A stretch of 64,000 nucleotides of DNA from Acidiphilium sp. (GTDB lineage: Bacteria > Pseudomonadota > Alphaproteobacteria > Acetobacterales > Acetobacteraceae). The DNA lies in assembly GCA_028688905.1 (NCBI GenBank), contig JAQTXH010000001.1, forward strand, positions 248,001 through 312,000, in the 5' to 3' direction. The notes beneath the pieces were generated by a model. That model did not search any database and was not told the origin of the DNA. It saw nothing but the letters and a program-made list of their open reading frames with translations. The position numbers and the translations under genes are program-made. Below are positions 7,457 to 17,241 of the stretch, one piece after another (the stretch's first letter is position 1; each line of letters opens with the position of its first letter).

Positions 7457-8335
7457 TTGTCGATCAAACGGTTACGTAAAGCAGTCTTGCCGGTTGCCGG
7501 CCTCGGCACGCGGTTTTTGCCAGCGACCAAAGCGATTCCGAAGGAAATGCTGCCGGTGGTGGATAAGCCGCTGATCCAGTATGCCATCGATGAGGCGCGC
7601 GCCGCAGGTATCGAGCAATTTTGCATGGTGACGGGGCGGGGCAAGACCGCACTGATCGATCATTTCGACATTGCCTTCGAACTGGAAGCCACCCTTGCCG
7701 AGCGTGGCCGGGATGACGCCCTGGGGATGCTGCGTTCGGAGGCAATGGAACCGGGTTCGATCGTGACAGTGCGCCAGCAGGTGCCGCTGGGGCTGGGGCA
7801 TGCCATTTGGTGCGCGCGGGCGTTTATCGGCGATGATCCGTTCGCCATCATTTTGCCGGACGACCTGGTATTGAGCGAAACGCCGTGTCTGACCCAGCTT
7901 GCCCAGGCCTATCGCGAAACCGGGGGCAACGTGGTCGCGGTCGAGGAAGTGCCGATGGAGCAGGTGCATCGCTACGGCGTGCTGAAAACCGGCGAGACCC
8001 ACGGTAATCTGGTCGAGGTTCTGGGACTGGTTGAGAAGCCGAAGCGCGAGGTGGCACCGTCGAATTTGTCGATCATTGGACGCTATGTGCTGTTGCCCGA
8101 GGTGATCGCGCATCTGGCGCGGATGGAGCGCGGTGCCGGCAACGAAGTGCAGTTGACCGACGCAATGGCGAAAATGATCGGCCACGCACCATTTTTTGGT
8201 TTGAAATTCGAAGGTCGCCGGTTCGATTGTGGCGACAAGGTCGGGTATCTCGAGGCGCAGATCGCCTTCGGGCTGGTCCGGCCTGATCTGGGACCGGCAA
8301 TCCGCAACTTTTTGAAGGCTTACACCAATGTATGA
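7457..8335 (+). CDS. galU: UTP-glucose-1-phosphate uridylyltransferase
   Basis: About 292 residues from the TTG at 7457, which has GGGGA 8 bases upstream and begins just before the diagnostic KAVLPVAGLGTRFLPATK nucleotide-binding motif. PKEMLPVVDKP, DDPFAIILPDDLV and LVEKPKRE (uridine and sugar binding) follow, and the length fits bacterial GalU. It makes UDP-glucose for exopolysaccharide, lipopolysaccharide core and other glycans. The frame extends upstream to 7337 but without homology. It overlaps the start region of the following phosphohexomutase gene and is part of a glycan precursor block. Confidence 0.96.
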   Translation: MSIKRLRKAVLPVAGLGTRFLPATKAIPKEMLPVVDKPLIQYAIDEARAAGIEQFCMVTGRGKTALIDHFDIAFELEATLAERGRDDALGMLRSEAMEPGSIVTVRQQVPLGLGHAIWCARAFIGDDPFAIILPDDLVLSETPCLTQLAQAYRETGGNVVAVEEVPMEQVHRYGVLKTGETHGNLVEVLGLVEKPKREVAPSNLSIIGRYVLLPEVIAHLARMERGAGNEVQLTDAMAKMIGHAPFFGLKFEGRRFDCGDKVGYLEAQIAFGLVRPDLGPAIRNFLKAYTNV

Positions 8336-8351
8336 CAAGATGGGGGATGAC

Positions 8352-9761
8352 ATGGCTGGTTTTTCGCATCTGTTTCCCGCCAGCACGCTACGCGAATACG
8401 ATATTCGCGGCATTGTGGGCGAGAGCCTGCATGAGGCGGACGCGTTCGCGATCGGACGCACCTTCGGCTCGATTGTCGCGCGCAATGGCGGCACCAGGGT
8501 TGCGGTTGGGCGCGACGGGCGCTTGTCGTCGCCTGTGCTGTCCGACGTGTTGATCGAAGGGCTTATGGCGAGCGGGATGGCCGTGATCGATGTCGGCTGC
8601 GGGCCGACGCCGATGCTGTATTTCGCCGCGACCACCGAAGCGACCGACGGCGCGGTGATGGTGACCGGCAGCCACAACCCGGCGAACTACAACGGCTTCA
8701 AAATGATGCTGGGGCGCAAGCCGTTTTTCGGCGCGCAGATCCAGGAACTCGGGCGTTTGGCGGCGGCGGGCGATGTGGTGTCGGCGGCGGCGGGATCGGT
8801 GGCGGCGAAGGATGTCAGCGACGCCTATCTGAAGCGATTGTTGCAGGACTGGGACGGTGGCGATCGGGGACTCAACGTGGTGTGGGATTCCGGCAACGGG
8901 TCGGCGGGTGATATATTGTTGCGGCTGGTCAAGTCGCTACCGGGCAAACATACTGTGCTGAATGCCGAAATCGACGGGCGGTTTCCCGCTCACCACCCCG
9001 ACCCGACGGTCGCCAAAAATCTCGAACAGCTGGTCGCCGCCGTGCGCAAGCATGGTGCGGATATCGGGATTGCGTTCGACGGCGACGCCGACCGGATCGG
9101 TATTGTCGATGATACCGGTGAGATTCTGTTCGGCGATCAGTTTTTGATCCTGCTGGCGCGGGATGTGCTGGCGGCGCACCCAGGGGCGACGATCATCGCC
9201 GATGTGAAGGCGAGCCAGGTGTTGTTCGACCAGATTGCCGTCGCGGGTGGCAAGCCGCTGATGTGGAAGACCGGACATTCGCTGATCAAGGCAAAAATGG
9301 CGGAAACCGGCGCGCCGCTGGCGGGCGAAATGTCCGGACATATCTTCTTTGCCGATCACTGGTACGGGTTCGACGACGCGCTGTATGCCGCAATCCGGGT
9401 GATGAATGCGGTGATCCATAGCGGCAAGAGCGTATCCGCATTCCGCAAGAGCCTGCCGCAGGTGATCAATACGCCGGAACTGCGGTTCGATTGCGCGGAA
9501 GACCGGAAATTCGCGGTGGTCGACGAAGTCGCCGAACGGTTGCGCGCCGATGGTGCTAAGGTGTCCGATACCGATGGTGTGCGGGTTTCGACCGAGGACG
9601 GCTGGTGGCTGCTGCGGGCGTCAAACACCCAGGCGGTGCTGGTGGCGCGGGCGGAGGCATCGTCCGATGCGGGGTTGGCGCGATTGAAGGCGACATTGGC
9701 ATCGCAACTGGCGGCATCCGGGCTGGCACCGGATTTTTCCGGCGCGAATGCCGGGCATTAG
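8352..9761 (+). CDS. Phosphomannomutase/phosphoglucomutase
   Basis: About 469 residues of the alpha-D-phosphohexomutase family (ManB/AlgC/Pgm type). The phosphoserine loop is TGSHNPANYNGFK near residue 105, the Mg2+ loop is FDGDADRIG near residue 245, the sugar-binding motif is GEMSGHIFF near residue 325, and the C-terminal phosphate-binding RASNTQ is near residue 425. It interconverts hexose 1- and 6-phosphates for GDP-mannose or UDP-glucose supply. The ATG at 8352 is preferred, with GGGGGA upstream; the frame also opens at 8328, overlapping the galU stop. A dispersed repeat starts right at its TAG stop. Confidence 0.93.
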   Translation: MAGFSHLFPASTLREYDIRGIVGESLHEADAFAIGRTFGSIVARNGGTRVAVGRDGRLSSPVLSDVLIEGLMASGMAVIDVGCGPTPMLYFAATTEATDGAVMVTGSHNPANYNGFKMMLGRKPFFGAQIQELGRLAAAGDVVSAAAGSVAAKDVSDAYLKRLLQDWDGGDRGLNVVWDSGNGSAGDILLRLVKSLPGKHTVLNAEIDGRFPAHHPDPTVAKNLEQLVAAVRKHGADIGIAFDGDADRIGIVDDTGEILFGDQFLILLARDVLAAHPGATIIADVKASQVLFDQIAVAGGKPLMWKTGHSLIKAKMAETGAPLAGEMSGHIFFADHWYGFDDALYAAIRVMNAVIHSGKSVSAFRKSLPQVINTPELRFDCAEDRKFAVVDEVAERLRADGAKVSDTDGVRVSTEDGWWLLRASNTQAVLVARAEASSDAGLARLKATLASQLAASGLAPDFSGANAGH

Positions 9762-9830
9762 AGCGATATCGTTTGAGGTTGACGCTTTTGCGGCAACCGA
9801 ATGCAATGAAGTTGCGCGCAAAAACAGGGA
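9762..9830 (+). repeat. Dispersed repeat family A, copy 2 (partial)
   Basis: About 70 bp matching the first two-thirds of copy 1. The opening palindrome is CGATATCG instead of AATATT-centred, that is, paired changes that keep the palindrome. It lacks the terminal hairpin and abuts the phosphohexomutase stop codon. Confidence 0.65.
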
Positions 9831-9909
9831 TGGAGGGCGGATGCAGCTGGCCTCGGTTTCGACGATCGGCGATTATGCGGTGGTAATTTGCGGGAGTCCC
9901 TGAAATAAT

Positions 9910-10893
9910 ATGACCACACTACCGGTCGCGGTCCTTCTGCCGTGTCATAACGAGGGGTTGTCGATCGGCGGGGTTGTTCGAGCGTTTCGGGATGCTTTGC
10001 CGGAAGCGACGGTGTTCGTGTTCGACAACAACTCGACCGACGACACCGCGAGCCGGGCGCGAGATGCCGGTGCGATCGTGCGCACCGAGCGCCAGCAGGG
10101 CAAGGGCCACGTGGTGCGGCGGATGTTTCGCGATATCGATGCCGACTATTATGTCATGGCCGACGGCGACGACACCTATGACGCGTCGCTCGCTCCCGCG
10201 CTGCTGACGCTGGCGCGCAGCGGGCCATATGATCTGGTAAACTGCGTGCGTCTCGCGAACGATGATGAAGCGTATCGGGGCGGCCACCGGTTCGGCAACC
10301 AGATGCTGACCGGTGCCGTCCGGCTGATTTTCGGCGACCGGGTGCAGGATATCCTGTCGGGCTACAAAGTGTTGTCCTACCGCTTCGTCAAATCCTTTCC
10401 CGCCTTGTCCACCGGGTTTGACATCGAGACGGAGCTTGCTGTCCACGCGCTCGAACTGTCGATCCCGATCGCCCATGTCGAAGGCAGCTATCGCGGGCGG
10501 CCGCCGGGTTCATCGAGTAAGCTGCGCACCTATCGCGACGGGTGGCGCATTCTGATGATGATCCTGAAGCTGGTGCGCCACGAACGGCCACTGGCCTATT
10601 TCGGCGTCCTCGGGATCGGCTGCGTCGCACTGGCGTTGGTACTCATCGTGCCGGTGCTGCTGACTTATGTGAACACCGGACTGGTGCCACGGCTGCCGAC
10701 CGCGGTTCTGGCGACCGGGATCGTGCTGGTAGGGGCGCTGAGCCTGACCACCGGGATCATTCTGGATACGGTGACGCGCGGGCGGCGCGAGGTTCGGTTG
10801 CTCGCCTACCTCGGCCAGCGGGCACCCCCCTCTCTGGATGAACCCGCGCGCGCGCCAACCCATGCCGCGCGCCGGGGGGAGCCGATCCGTTGA
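9910..10893 (+). CDS. GT2-family glycosyltransferase with C-terminal membrane spans
   Basis: 327 residues. The N-terminal domain (residues 1-220) is a GT-A fold: LPCHNEGLSIGGVV, VFVFDNNSTDDTA, the GKGHVVRRMF loop and the DXD-type MADGDDTYD, then DILSGYKVLSYRF. The C-terminal part has two hydrophobic spans (about 228-250 and 262-285), like dolichyl/undecaprenyl-phosphate sugar transferases, so it may load a lipid carrier. It overlaps the next gene by TTGA at 10890-10893, indicating translational coupling to a large polytopic protein that could use the lipid-linked sugar. Donor sugar is unknown. Confidence 0.88.
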   Translation: MTTLPVAVLLPCHNEGLSIGGVVRAFRDALPEATVFVFDNNSTDDTASRARDAGAIVRTERQQGKGHVVRRMFRDIDADYYVMADGDDTYDASLAPALLTLARSGPYDLVNCVRLANDDEAYRGGHRFGNQMLTGAVRLIFGDRVQDILSGYKVLSYRFVKSFPALSTGFDIETELAVHALELSIPIAHVEGSYRGRPPGSSSKLRTYRDGWRILMMILKLVRHERPLAYFGVLGIGCVALALVLIVPVLLTYVNTGLVPRLPTAVLATGIVLVGALSLTTGIILDTVTRGRREVRLLAYLGQRAPPSLDEPARAPTHAARRGEPIR

Positions 10894-13007
10894 GCGCGCG
10901 CTTACGTCACCCGGTTGCCGCAACCGTTATGGCCTTTGCGCTGTACGCCGTGGCGTCGCTCGCGCTGTTCTACCGGCCCGGCTTGTTTGCGGGCACGCAT
11001 GATCTTGGCAACGGGACCGATCCGTATCTCTATATCTGGTCGTTTTACTTCATCCCGCACGCGATCGCTCACGGGCATAATCCATTCGTGATTCCGCTGG
11101 CCTGGGCACCGGCGGGGCTGAATATCACCCAGGCAACGACGACGCCCGGACTCGCCCTGCTGTTCTGGCCACTGACCGCGTGGGCCGGGCCGGTCGTGAG
11201 CTTCAATGTCGCATCGCTGGCAGCGCCGGCGCTCGGTGCCACCACGGCCTTCCTTTTCGCCTACGTGCTGACGGGGCGAGCGGTCGCCGCGTTCATCGCC
11301 GGTTGGATTTTCGGCTTTTCAACCTATGTCGCGGGAGCGCTGCTGGGGCATTTGCAGACCGATTTCGTGCCGCTGGTACCGCTGGCGTTTCTCGTGGTCG
11401 CCTTGCGCGGTCGCGGCCGGCTTTCCGCGTTACCCTTCGTTTTGCTCCTCAGCATGATCGACATCGGTCAGTTCCTGATCTCGTTGGAAACCTTTGTGAC
11501 GACCGCGATATTCCTCGGGTTGTTTCTCGTCGTCCAGGAAGCGGCCGCACCCGGCGGCTTATCGCGGGCGCGATGGCATCCGGCGGGCATCAACATCGGC
11601 TTGTTCGCACTTTGCTACGTGATTACCGCAGCAATGTTGGCACCGTATTTTTATTATTTTTTCAGCGATTATGCGCAGATTCCGCATGTGCTGCAAAACG
11701 GCGGCTATTTCTGCATCGATCTGCTGAATTTCATTATCCCGACACCGGTGACCTGGCTCGGCGGCCATTTGTTTTTACCGATAACCAATCGGTTCTCCGG
11801 AGGTTTGAGCGAAGATCTCGGCTACATCGGCCTGCCGCTTGCCATCCTGACCGCAATCGCGGTGGGGCGGACGTGGCGGGTGCGTCAGGCGCTGCCGCTC
11901 ATTGTGATACTCGTCGTTGCCTGCATCTTCGCCCTCGGCCCGGTGCTCAGGATCGACGGGCAACCGATCATGAGGCTGCCTTGGACCGGCATGCAGAGAC
12001 TGCCGTTGCTCGCCAATGTGGTGACCGGGCGGCTGATGGTCTATGCGGTACTGGGTATCGGCATCGTTTGCGCGATCTGGTTGAGTCGGCTGCAACGGGG
12101 CTATTTCGCCGGGTGTGCCGTTGTCGCGGCTGCCGCGCTGCTGACGCTGCCCAACAGCATCGCGGGGCCGAACACGGGATGGTACGACCCATTGCCAAAA
12201 ACCCAGTTCTTTCAGACCGGCGCTTACCGGCAGGAAATCGCCAGGGGCGAGACGGTCATGTTCCTGCCGTTCCAGGCCGCGAATGGCGATGCGATCATCT
12301 GGCAGACGTTGACCCGGGGTTATTTCCGCACGATCGACGGGTACGGAAACTTTATTCCGCCGCTGTACGCCGCCTGGCCGGCGGCGCAGATGCTGAACGA
12401 AGACGCTGCCGGACCGGACTTCGCACCGCAGTTCAACCTGTTCATGAAGCATTTCAGCGTGAGCAAGGTGCTGGTGCCACAGGCATTGTGGACGACCTGG
12501 GGACCGGCACTCGCCGAAGCGGGGTGGCGACGACAGGTGGAGGGGACGGTCGCGATCTACGATATGGCCCCAGCCTCCTGGGCGAAGATACCCGACGTGA
12601 CGGTGACGGCGGCGCAGGAGGCCTTCGATGAAAACCATCTGCGCGCGTTGACCCAAGCGGCTTCGTGTATGCTGGCCAAGCGAGCAACCCAGCTCGATCC
12701 CGATGCGGCGGTGGCCAGTGGCTGCCTCGATCCGGCCTTCCGGGCGGAGCCGGGGCCACCGACCAATTGGGACCGACTCGCCGGCTGGTTAGGATTTTTC
12801 GGCGGTAAAATCGGCGTGGCGGTGACGACGGATGGCGCGGTCGCCAAGCTCATCGCCGCCCACGCGGGGCCGGGTGTGACGCAGATCTATTTTCCCTATC
12901 CCAGGCTTTACGACACGGTAACGATCAAAAACGGCGAGACAGGTGAGTTGATCTTCGTCTATGGCCGGCGCACGCTGATGCCCGCTGGAGCCGTGGATCA
13001 CACGTGA
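10890..13007 (+). CDS. Large polytopic membrane protein, GT-C-like
   Basis: 705 residues. The first 430 hold about ten to eleven membrane spans, followed by a soluble periplasm-like C-terminal domain of about 270 residues. The first loop after span 1 contains GTHDLGNGTDPYLYIWSF, an acidic stretch where GT-C glycosyltransferases carry catalytic acidic residues; this and the coupling to the GT2 gene suggest a lipid-linked-sugar-dependent transferase, but no family motif is decisive. The start is TTG at 10890, overlapping the previous stop. The stop codon (13005-13007) lies inside the first unit of a 55-bp tandem repeat, so the last few residues are encoded by repeat DNA. Confidence 0.75.
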   Translation: MSARLRHPVAATVMAFALYAVASLALFYRPGLFAGTHDLGNGTDPYLYIWSFYFIPHAIAHGHNPFVIPLAWAPAGLNITQATTTPGLALLFWPLTAWAGPVVSFNVASLAAPALGATTAFLFAYVLTGRAVAAFIAGWIFGFSTYVAGALLGHLQTDFVPLVPLAFLVVALRGRGRLSALPFVLLLSMIDIGQFLISLETFVTTAIFLGLFLVVQEAAAPGGLSRARWHPAGINIGLFALCYVITAAMLAPYFYYFFSDYAQIPHVLQNGGYFCIDLLNFIIPTPVTWLGGHLFLPITNRFSGGLSEDLGYIGLPLAILTAIAVGRTWRVRQALPLIVILVVACIFALGPVLRIDGQPIMRLPWTGMQRLPLLANVVTGRLMVYAVLGIGIVCAIWLSRLQRGYFAGCAVVAAAALLTLPNSIAGPNTGWYDPLPKTQFFQTGAYRQEIARGETVMFLPFQAANGDAIIWQTLTRGYFRTIDGYGNFIPPLYAAWPAAQMLNEDAAGPDFAPQFNLFMKHFSVSKVLVPQALWTTWGPALAEAGWRRQVEGTVAIYDMAPASWAKIPDVTVTAAQEAFDENHLRALTQAASCMLAKRATQLDPDAAVASGCLDPAFRAEPGPPTNWDRLAGWLGFFGGKIGVAVTTDGAVAKLIAAHAGPGVTQIYFPYPRLYDTVTIKNGETGELIFVYGRRTLMPAGAVDHT

Positions 13008-13138
13008 AACCAAAAGTGTGATCGGCGGAGGCGGAATCGCCGGAGCCGTGAATCACACGTGAAACCAAAAGTGTGATCGGCGGAGGCGGAATCGCCGGAG
13101 CCGTGAATCACACGTGAAACCAAAAGTGTGATCGGCGG
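12984..13138 (+). repeat. 55-bp tandem repeat, about 2.8 units, with internal hairpin
   Basis: The unit boundaries can be set by ATCACACGT at 12997, 13052 and 13107 (exact 55-bp period). Each unit has inverted arms GATCACAC (or AATCACAC) and GTGTGATC around a 12-nt loop, plus a small GGCG-GAAT-CGCC stem. The first unit overlaps the 3' end of the membrane-protein gene; units 2 and 3 are nearly identical. No spacers, so not CRISPR. Confidence 0.93.
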
Positions 13139-13160
13139 TTCTTTCGGCGTCCGACAGACT

Positions 13161-13264
13161 CTAGAGCCTGATTGTTTAAGGACGAACAGGCTCTATCTTT
13201 ATTTTTGCGAGCAATTCCATTGCATTCGGTTGCCGCAAGGGTGCCAATCTCAAGCAATATTGCT

Positions 13265-13265
<1 letters not shown>
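13161..13265 (-). repeat. Dispersed repeat family A, copy 3
   Basis: On the minus strand it starts at the TAA of the ATPase gene with AAGCAATATTGCTT, runs through GCGGCAACCGAATGCAATGG, and ends in a hairpin with arms AGAGCCTG and CAGGCTCT around a 16-nt loop. It is very similar to copy 1 over the full length. Confidence 0.78.
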
Positions 13266-14241
<976 letters not shown>

Positions 14242-14245
<4 letters not shown>

Positions 14246-15240
14246 GCCGCGAGCGCCTGGGTGCGGGCGGTGGCACGCTCGGGCGCGGGGATGATGCAGG
14301 CGACCTGGTGTTCGGTGCCGGTCAGGGGCGGGCGGGCGTTGATGCAAGCGGGGCGGACAAAGGCGCAGCGGGGCGAAAAGGCGCAGCCTGGCGGGCGGCG
14401 GTTCAGCGCGGGGGGCAAGCCCTGAATGGTGGCGAGGCGCGGACGGCGGATACCGTCAAGCGCCGGCATCGAGCCGAGCAGGCCCCAGGTATAGGGGTGG
14501 TGCGGGTCTGCGAACAGCGCGGTGGTGCTTGCGGATTCCACGATGCGGCCAGAGTACATCACCGCCACGCGATCCGCGGTTTCAGCGACGACGCCGAGGT
14601 TGTGGGTGATCAGGATGACCGCCGAATTGAAATCATCGCGCAGCTTGCGGATCAGTTCGAGAATTTGCGCCTGGACGGTGACGTCGAGCGCGGTGGTGGG
14701 TTCGTCGGCAAGCAGCAGCGCCGGATTGCAGGAAAGCGCCATCGCGATGACGGCGCGCTGACGCTGGCCGCCGGAGAGTTCCTGCGGGTAGCGGGCGGCG
14801 GCGCGGGCGGGGTCGGGCAAGCCGACGGCATCCAACAAATCGACCGCGCGGGATCTGGCGGCGTGGCGCGAAAGTTCGGTGTGAATGCGGATTTGCTCGG
14901 CGATCTGCGCGCCGATGGTAAACACCGGGGTGAGTGCGGTCATCGGGTCCTGAAAGATCATCGCGATCGCCCCGCCGCGCAGGCGGCGCAGAACCCCCGG
15001 CTTTTGGCCGATCAGTTCGGTTCCCTTGAAGCGGATCGATCCGGCGATGACGACGTTGGGGTCGTTGATCAGGTCGAGAATGGCCAGCACGGTGAGGCTT
15101 TTGCCCGATCCGGATTCGCCGACAATGCCAAGGATTTCACGCTCGGCGATACTGAACGACACGCCATCGACCGCGCGGATGAGGCCGCTCCGGGTCCGGA
15201 AACTGACGGCAAGATCGGTGACATCTAACAAATTACTCAT
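14242..15240 (-). CDS. Peptide ABC transporter ATP-binding protein (DppD/OppD type)
   Basis: 332 residues. Walker A is GESGSGKSLTVLAIL, the signature is LSGGQRQRAVIAMAL, Walker B is LLLADEPTTALDVT, and the H-loop is LITHNLGVVAE. The C-terminal cysteine motif RRPPGCAFSPRCAF is typical of Opp/Dpp ATPases. It pairs with the adjacent DppF-type protein. It overlaps both neighbours by ATGA, so translation is coupled along the operon. Confidence 0.94.
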
Positions 15241-16211
15241 CGGCGCAGCCTCATGCGGGGATCGAATGCGGCGTAAACAATATCAACCACCGCATTGGAG
15301 ACGACGACGAACACCGATGCGTAGATCACGGTCGCCATGATCATCGGTAGATCAAGGGTTTCGAGCGCCTGATAGGTGAGATAGCCAACGCCTTGCAGGC
15401 CGAACACCACTTCGGTCAGCAGCGCGCCGCCGCCGACCAGCACGCCGAAATCGAGGCCGAACAGGGTGACGACGCTCACCAGCGAGCAGCGCAGGGCGTG
15501 GCGCAGCAGCACCTGGCGTTCGGTGAGGCCCTTGGCGCGGGCGGTGCGAATGAAATCTTCCTGCATGGTCTCGATCAGGGCGGCGCGCAGCACGCGGGCG
15601 TAGAGGCCGATATAAAGAATGGCCAGGGTGATCCAGGGAATGATCAGCGCCTTGAACCAGCCCAGCGGCGATGCCGTGAAATCGACGTAGCCCAGCGGCG
15701 GCACCCAGGAGAATAGCCACGTATGATGCCAGACACCCTGGGTGATCAGATTAGCCATGGTCGCGACCCAGAACACGGGCATTGAAATGCCAATCAGCGA
15801 CAGGACCATGAGGGTGCGATCGACCCAGCCGTTGCGAAACGCCGCAGCTAACGCGCCGATGACAATGGCAAAAACGATCCAGATAACGGCGGCACCACTG
15901 ACTAACGACAAAGTGATCGGTGCGGCCTTGAACACCTGCGGGACGACCTTTTCGCCAAGGTTGACGAACGAGGTGAGGTTGCGGCTGATGAAAAGTTTTT
16001 TCATCATGATGACGTATTGAACTGGCAGAGGCCGGTTGAGTCCAAATTCCTTTTCGACCCGCGCGATGGTCTGAGGCGAGGCGTTTTTGCCGGCGATGCG
16101 ATCGGCCGGGTTAGCCCCTGGGGTTGCGAAAAAAATCAAAAAGACCAGGACCGAAATGCCGAACAGCACGGCGATCATGTGGATCAGGCGGCGGAGGATG
16201 GTGGCGGCCAT
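15237..16211 (-). CDS. Peptide ABC transporter permease (DppB type)
   Basis: About 324 residues from the ATG at 16211 (MAATILRRLIHMIAVLFGISVLVF), the usual DppB N-terminus; a frame extension to 16286 is rejected because it runs into the DppC-type gene. Six membrane spans; the ATPase-contact EAA loop is RTARAKGLTERQVLLRHALR, followed by the family DFGVLVGGGALLTEVVFGLQGVG. It forms the channel with the DppC-type permease. Confidence 0.94.
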   Translation of the reverse strand: MAATILRRLIHMIAVLFGISVLVFLIFFATPGANPADRIAGKNASPQTIARVEKEFGLNRPLPVQYVIMMKKLFISRNLTSFVNLGEKVVPQVFKAAPITLSLVSGAAVIWIVFAIVIGALAAAFRNGWVDRTLMVLSLIGISMPVFWVATMANLITQGVWHHTWLFSWVPPLGYVDFTASPLGWFKALIIPWITLAILYIGLYARVLRAALIETMQEDFIRTARAKGLTERQVLLRHALRCSLVSVVTLFGLDFGVLVGGGALLTEVVFGLQGVGYLTYQALETLDLPMIMATVIYASVFVVVSNAVVDIVYAAFDPRMRLRR

Positions 16212-16218
16212 GGGATCC

Positions 16219-17241
16219 CTAGTTCCGCAGCTTGGCGCGCGGGTCGAGCGCATCGCGCAGGCCGTCACCAAGGATGTTGAGGGCAAGCACAGTGATGACG
16301 ATGGCGATCCCCGGCGCGATGGCGACGATCGGGCGGGTGTAGATCAGGCTCTCGCCGTTCTCGATGATGGTGCCCCAGCTCGCCGCTGGCGGTTGCACGC
16401 CGATCGAAAGAAAGGACAAGGCGGCTTCGGTTAACAAATCTAACGCAACGATCAGTGGGGCGAAGACCACGAGGGAGGAGATCACGTTCGGCAGAATATC
16501 GAACCACAGGATGCGCCATGCCGGCCCGCCGATGCCGATGGCGGCGAGCACGTATTCGCTCTGACGCAGCCCGATCACGAGGCCGCGCACCGGCCGTGCG
16601 ACATAGGGAACGTAGATGATGCCGATGATGGTGATTGGCAGCGCGAGGCTGGAGGCATCGAGGCGAATCGGGCCGATATCGATGCCGTGCGCGATCAGCA
16701 CCACCGAGAGCGAGATGGCCAGCAGAAACACCGGAAACGCCCAGAGCGCATCAAGCAGCCAGGAGATGATCCGATCGGTCCAGCCGCCGAAGTATCCGGA
16801 GAGAATGCCGGTGATCGCGGCCAACCCGAGGCAGATGCCGGCGGAGATGAACGAAATTATCAGCGAGTTGCGGCCGCCGTAGAGCAGGCGGGCGGCAACG
16901 TCGCGGCCTTGATCATCGGCACCGAGCATATAGGGGCCGAGCCGCCAGGACGGGCCGATCGGCTCGATGCCGAGATGCAAAGGGTTGTTGGCGGCGGCAA
17001 GAACTTCGACGGTTTTGCCGTGCCGAATCACGGTGCCGGACAGGTTGGACTGGAACGGATCGGTGCGGGCGATGTGCTGTGCATACCAGGGGGCCGCGGC
17101 GCAGAGCAGGGCGATGATGATGAGGACCGCGAGCGAAACGATCGCGGCGCGATCGCGGATCAGTTTGCGGCCGGCAGTGGCCCAGTAGCCAGGGGCCGGG
17201 GGTGCGATATCGGTGACCAATGGGTTCGTCGCATCGCTCAT
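16219..17241 (-). CDS. Peptide ABC transporter permease (DppC type)
   Basis: 340 residues. The N-terminal cytoplasmic segment and first span (AAIVSLAVLIIIALLCAAAP) are followed by the DppC signature LGADDQGRDVAARLLYGGRNSL and an EAA-type loop LAAIGIGGPAWRILWFDILPN. A roughly 40-residue periplasmic insert between spans 1 and 2 carries TVIRHGKTVEVLAAANN. It ends 7 bp before the DppB-type start and overlaps the SBP stop by 4 bp. Gene order SBP-C-B-D-F differs from the E. coli dpp order. Confidence 0.93.
   Translation of the reverse strand: MSDATNPLVTDIAPPAPGYWATAGRKLIRDRAAIVSLAVLIIIALLCAAAPWYAQHIARTDPFQSNLSGTVIRHGKTVEVLAAANNPLHLGIEPIGPSWRLGPYMLGADDQGRDVAARLLYGGRNSLIISFISAGICLGLAAITGILSGYFGGWTDRIISWLLDALWAFPVFLLAISLSVVLIAHGIDIGPIRLDASSLALPITIIGIIYVPYVARPVRGLVIGLRQSEYVLAAIGIGGPAWRILWFDILPNVISSLVVFAPLIVALDLLTEAALSFLSIGVQPPAASWGTIIENGESLIYTRPIVAIAPGIAIVITVLALNILGDGLRDALDPRAKLRN

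Noticed and set aside
11180-12631. 483-codon frame overlapping the polytopic membrane protein in another frame
   Set aside because: Arg/Ala-rich frame shadow; the other frame has coherent membrane spans and coupled start.
12984-13138. Possible CRISPR array
   Set aside because: The 55-bp units are contiguous without variable spacers and no cas genes are near; the 24-bp array at 32736-32836 was dismissed likewise.
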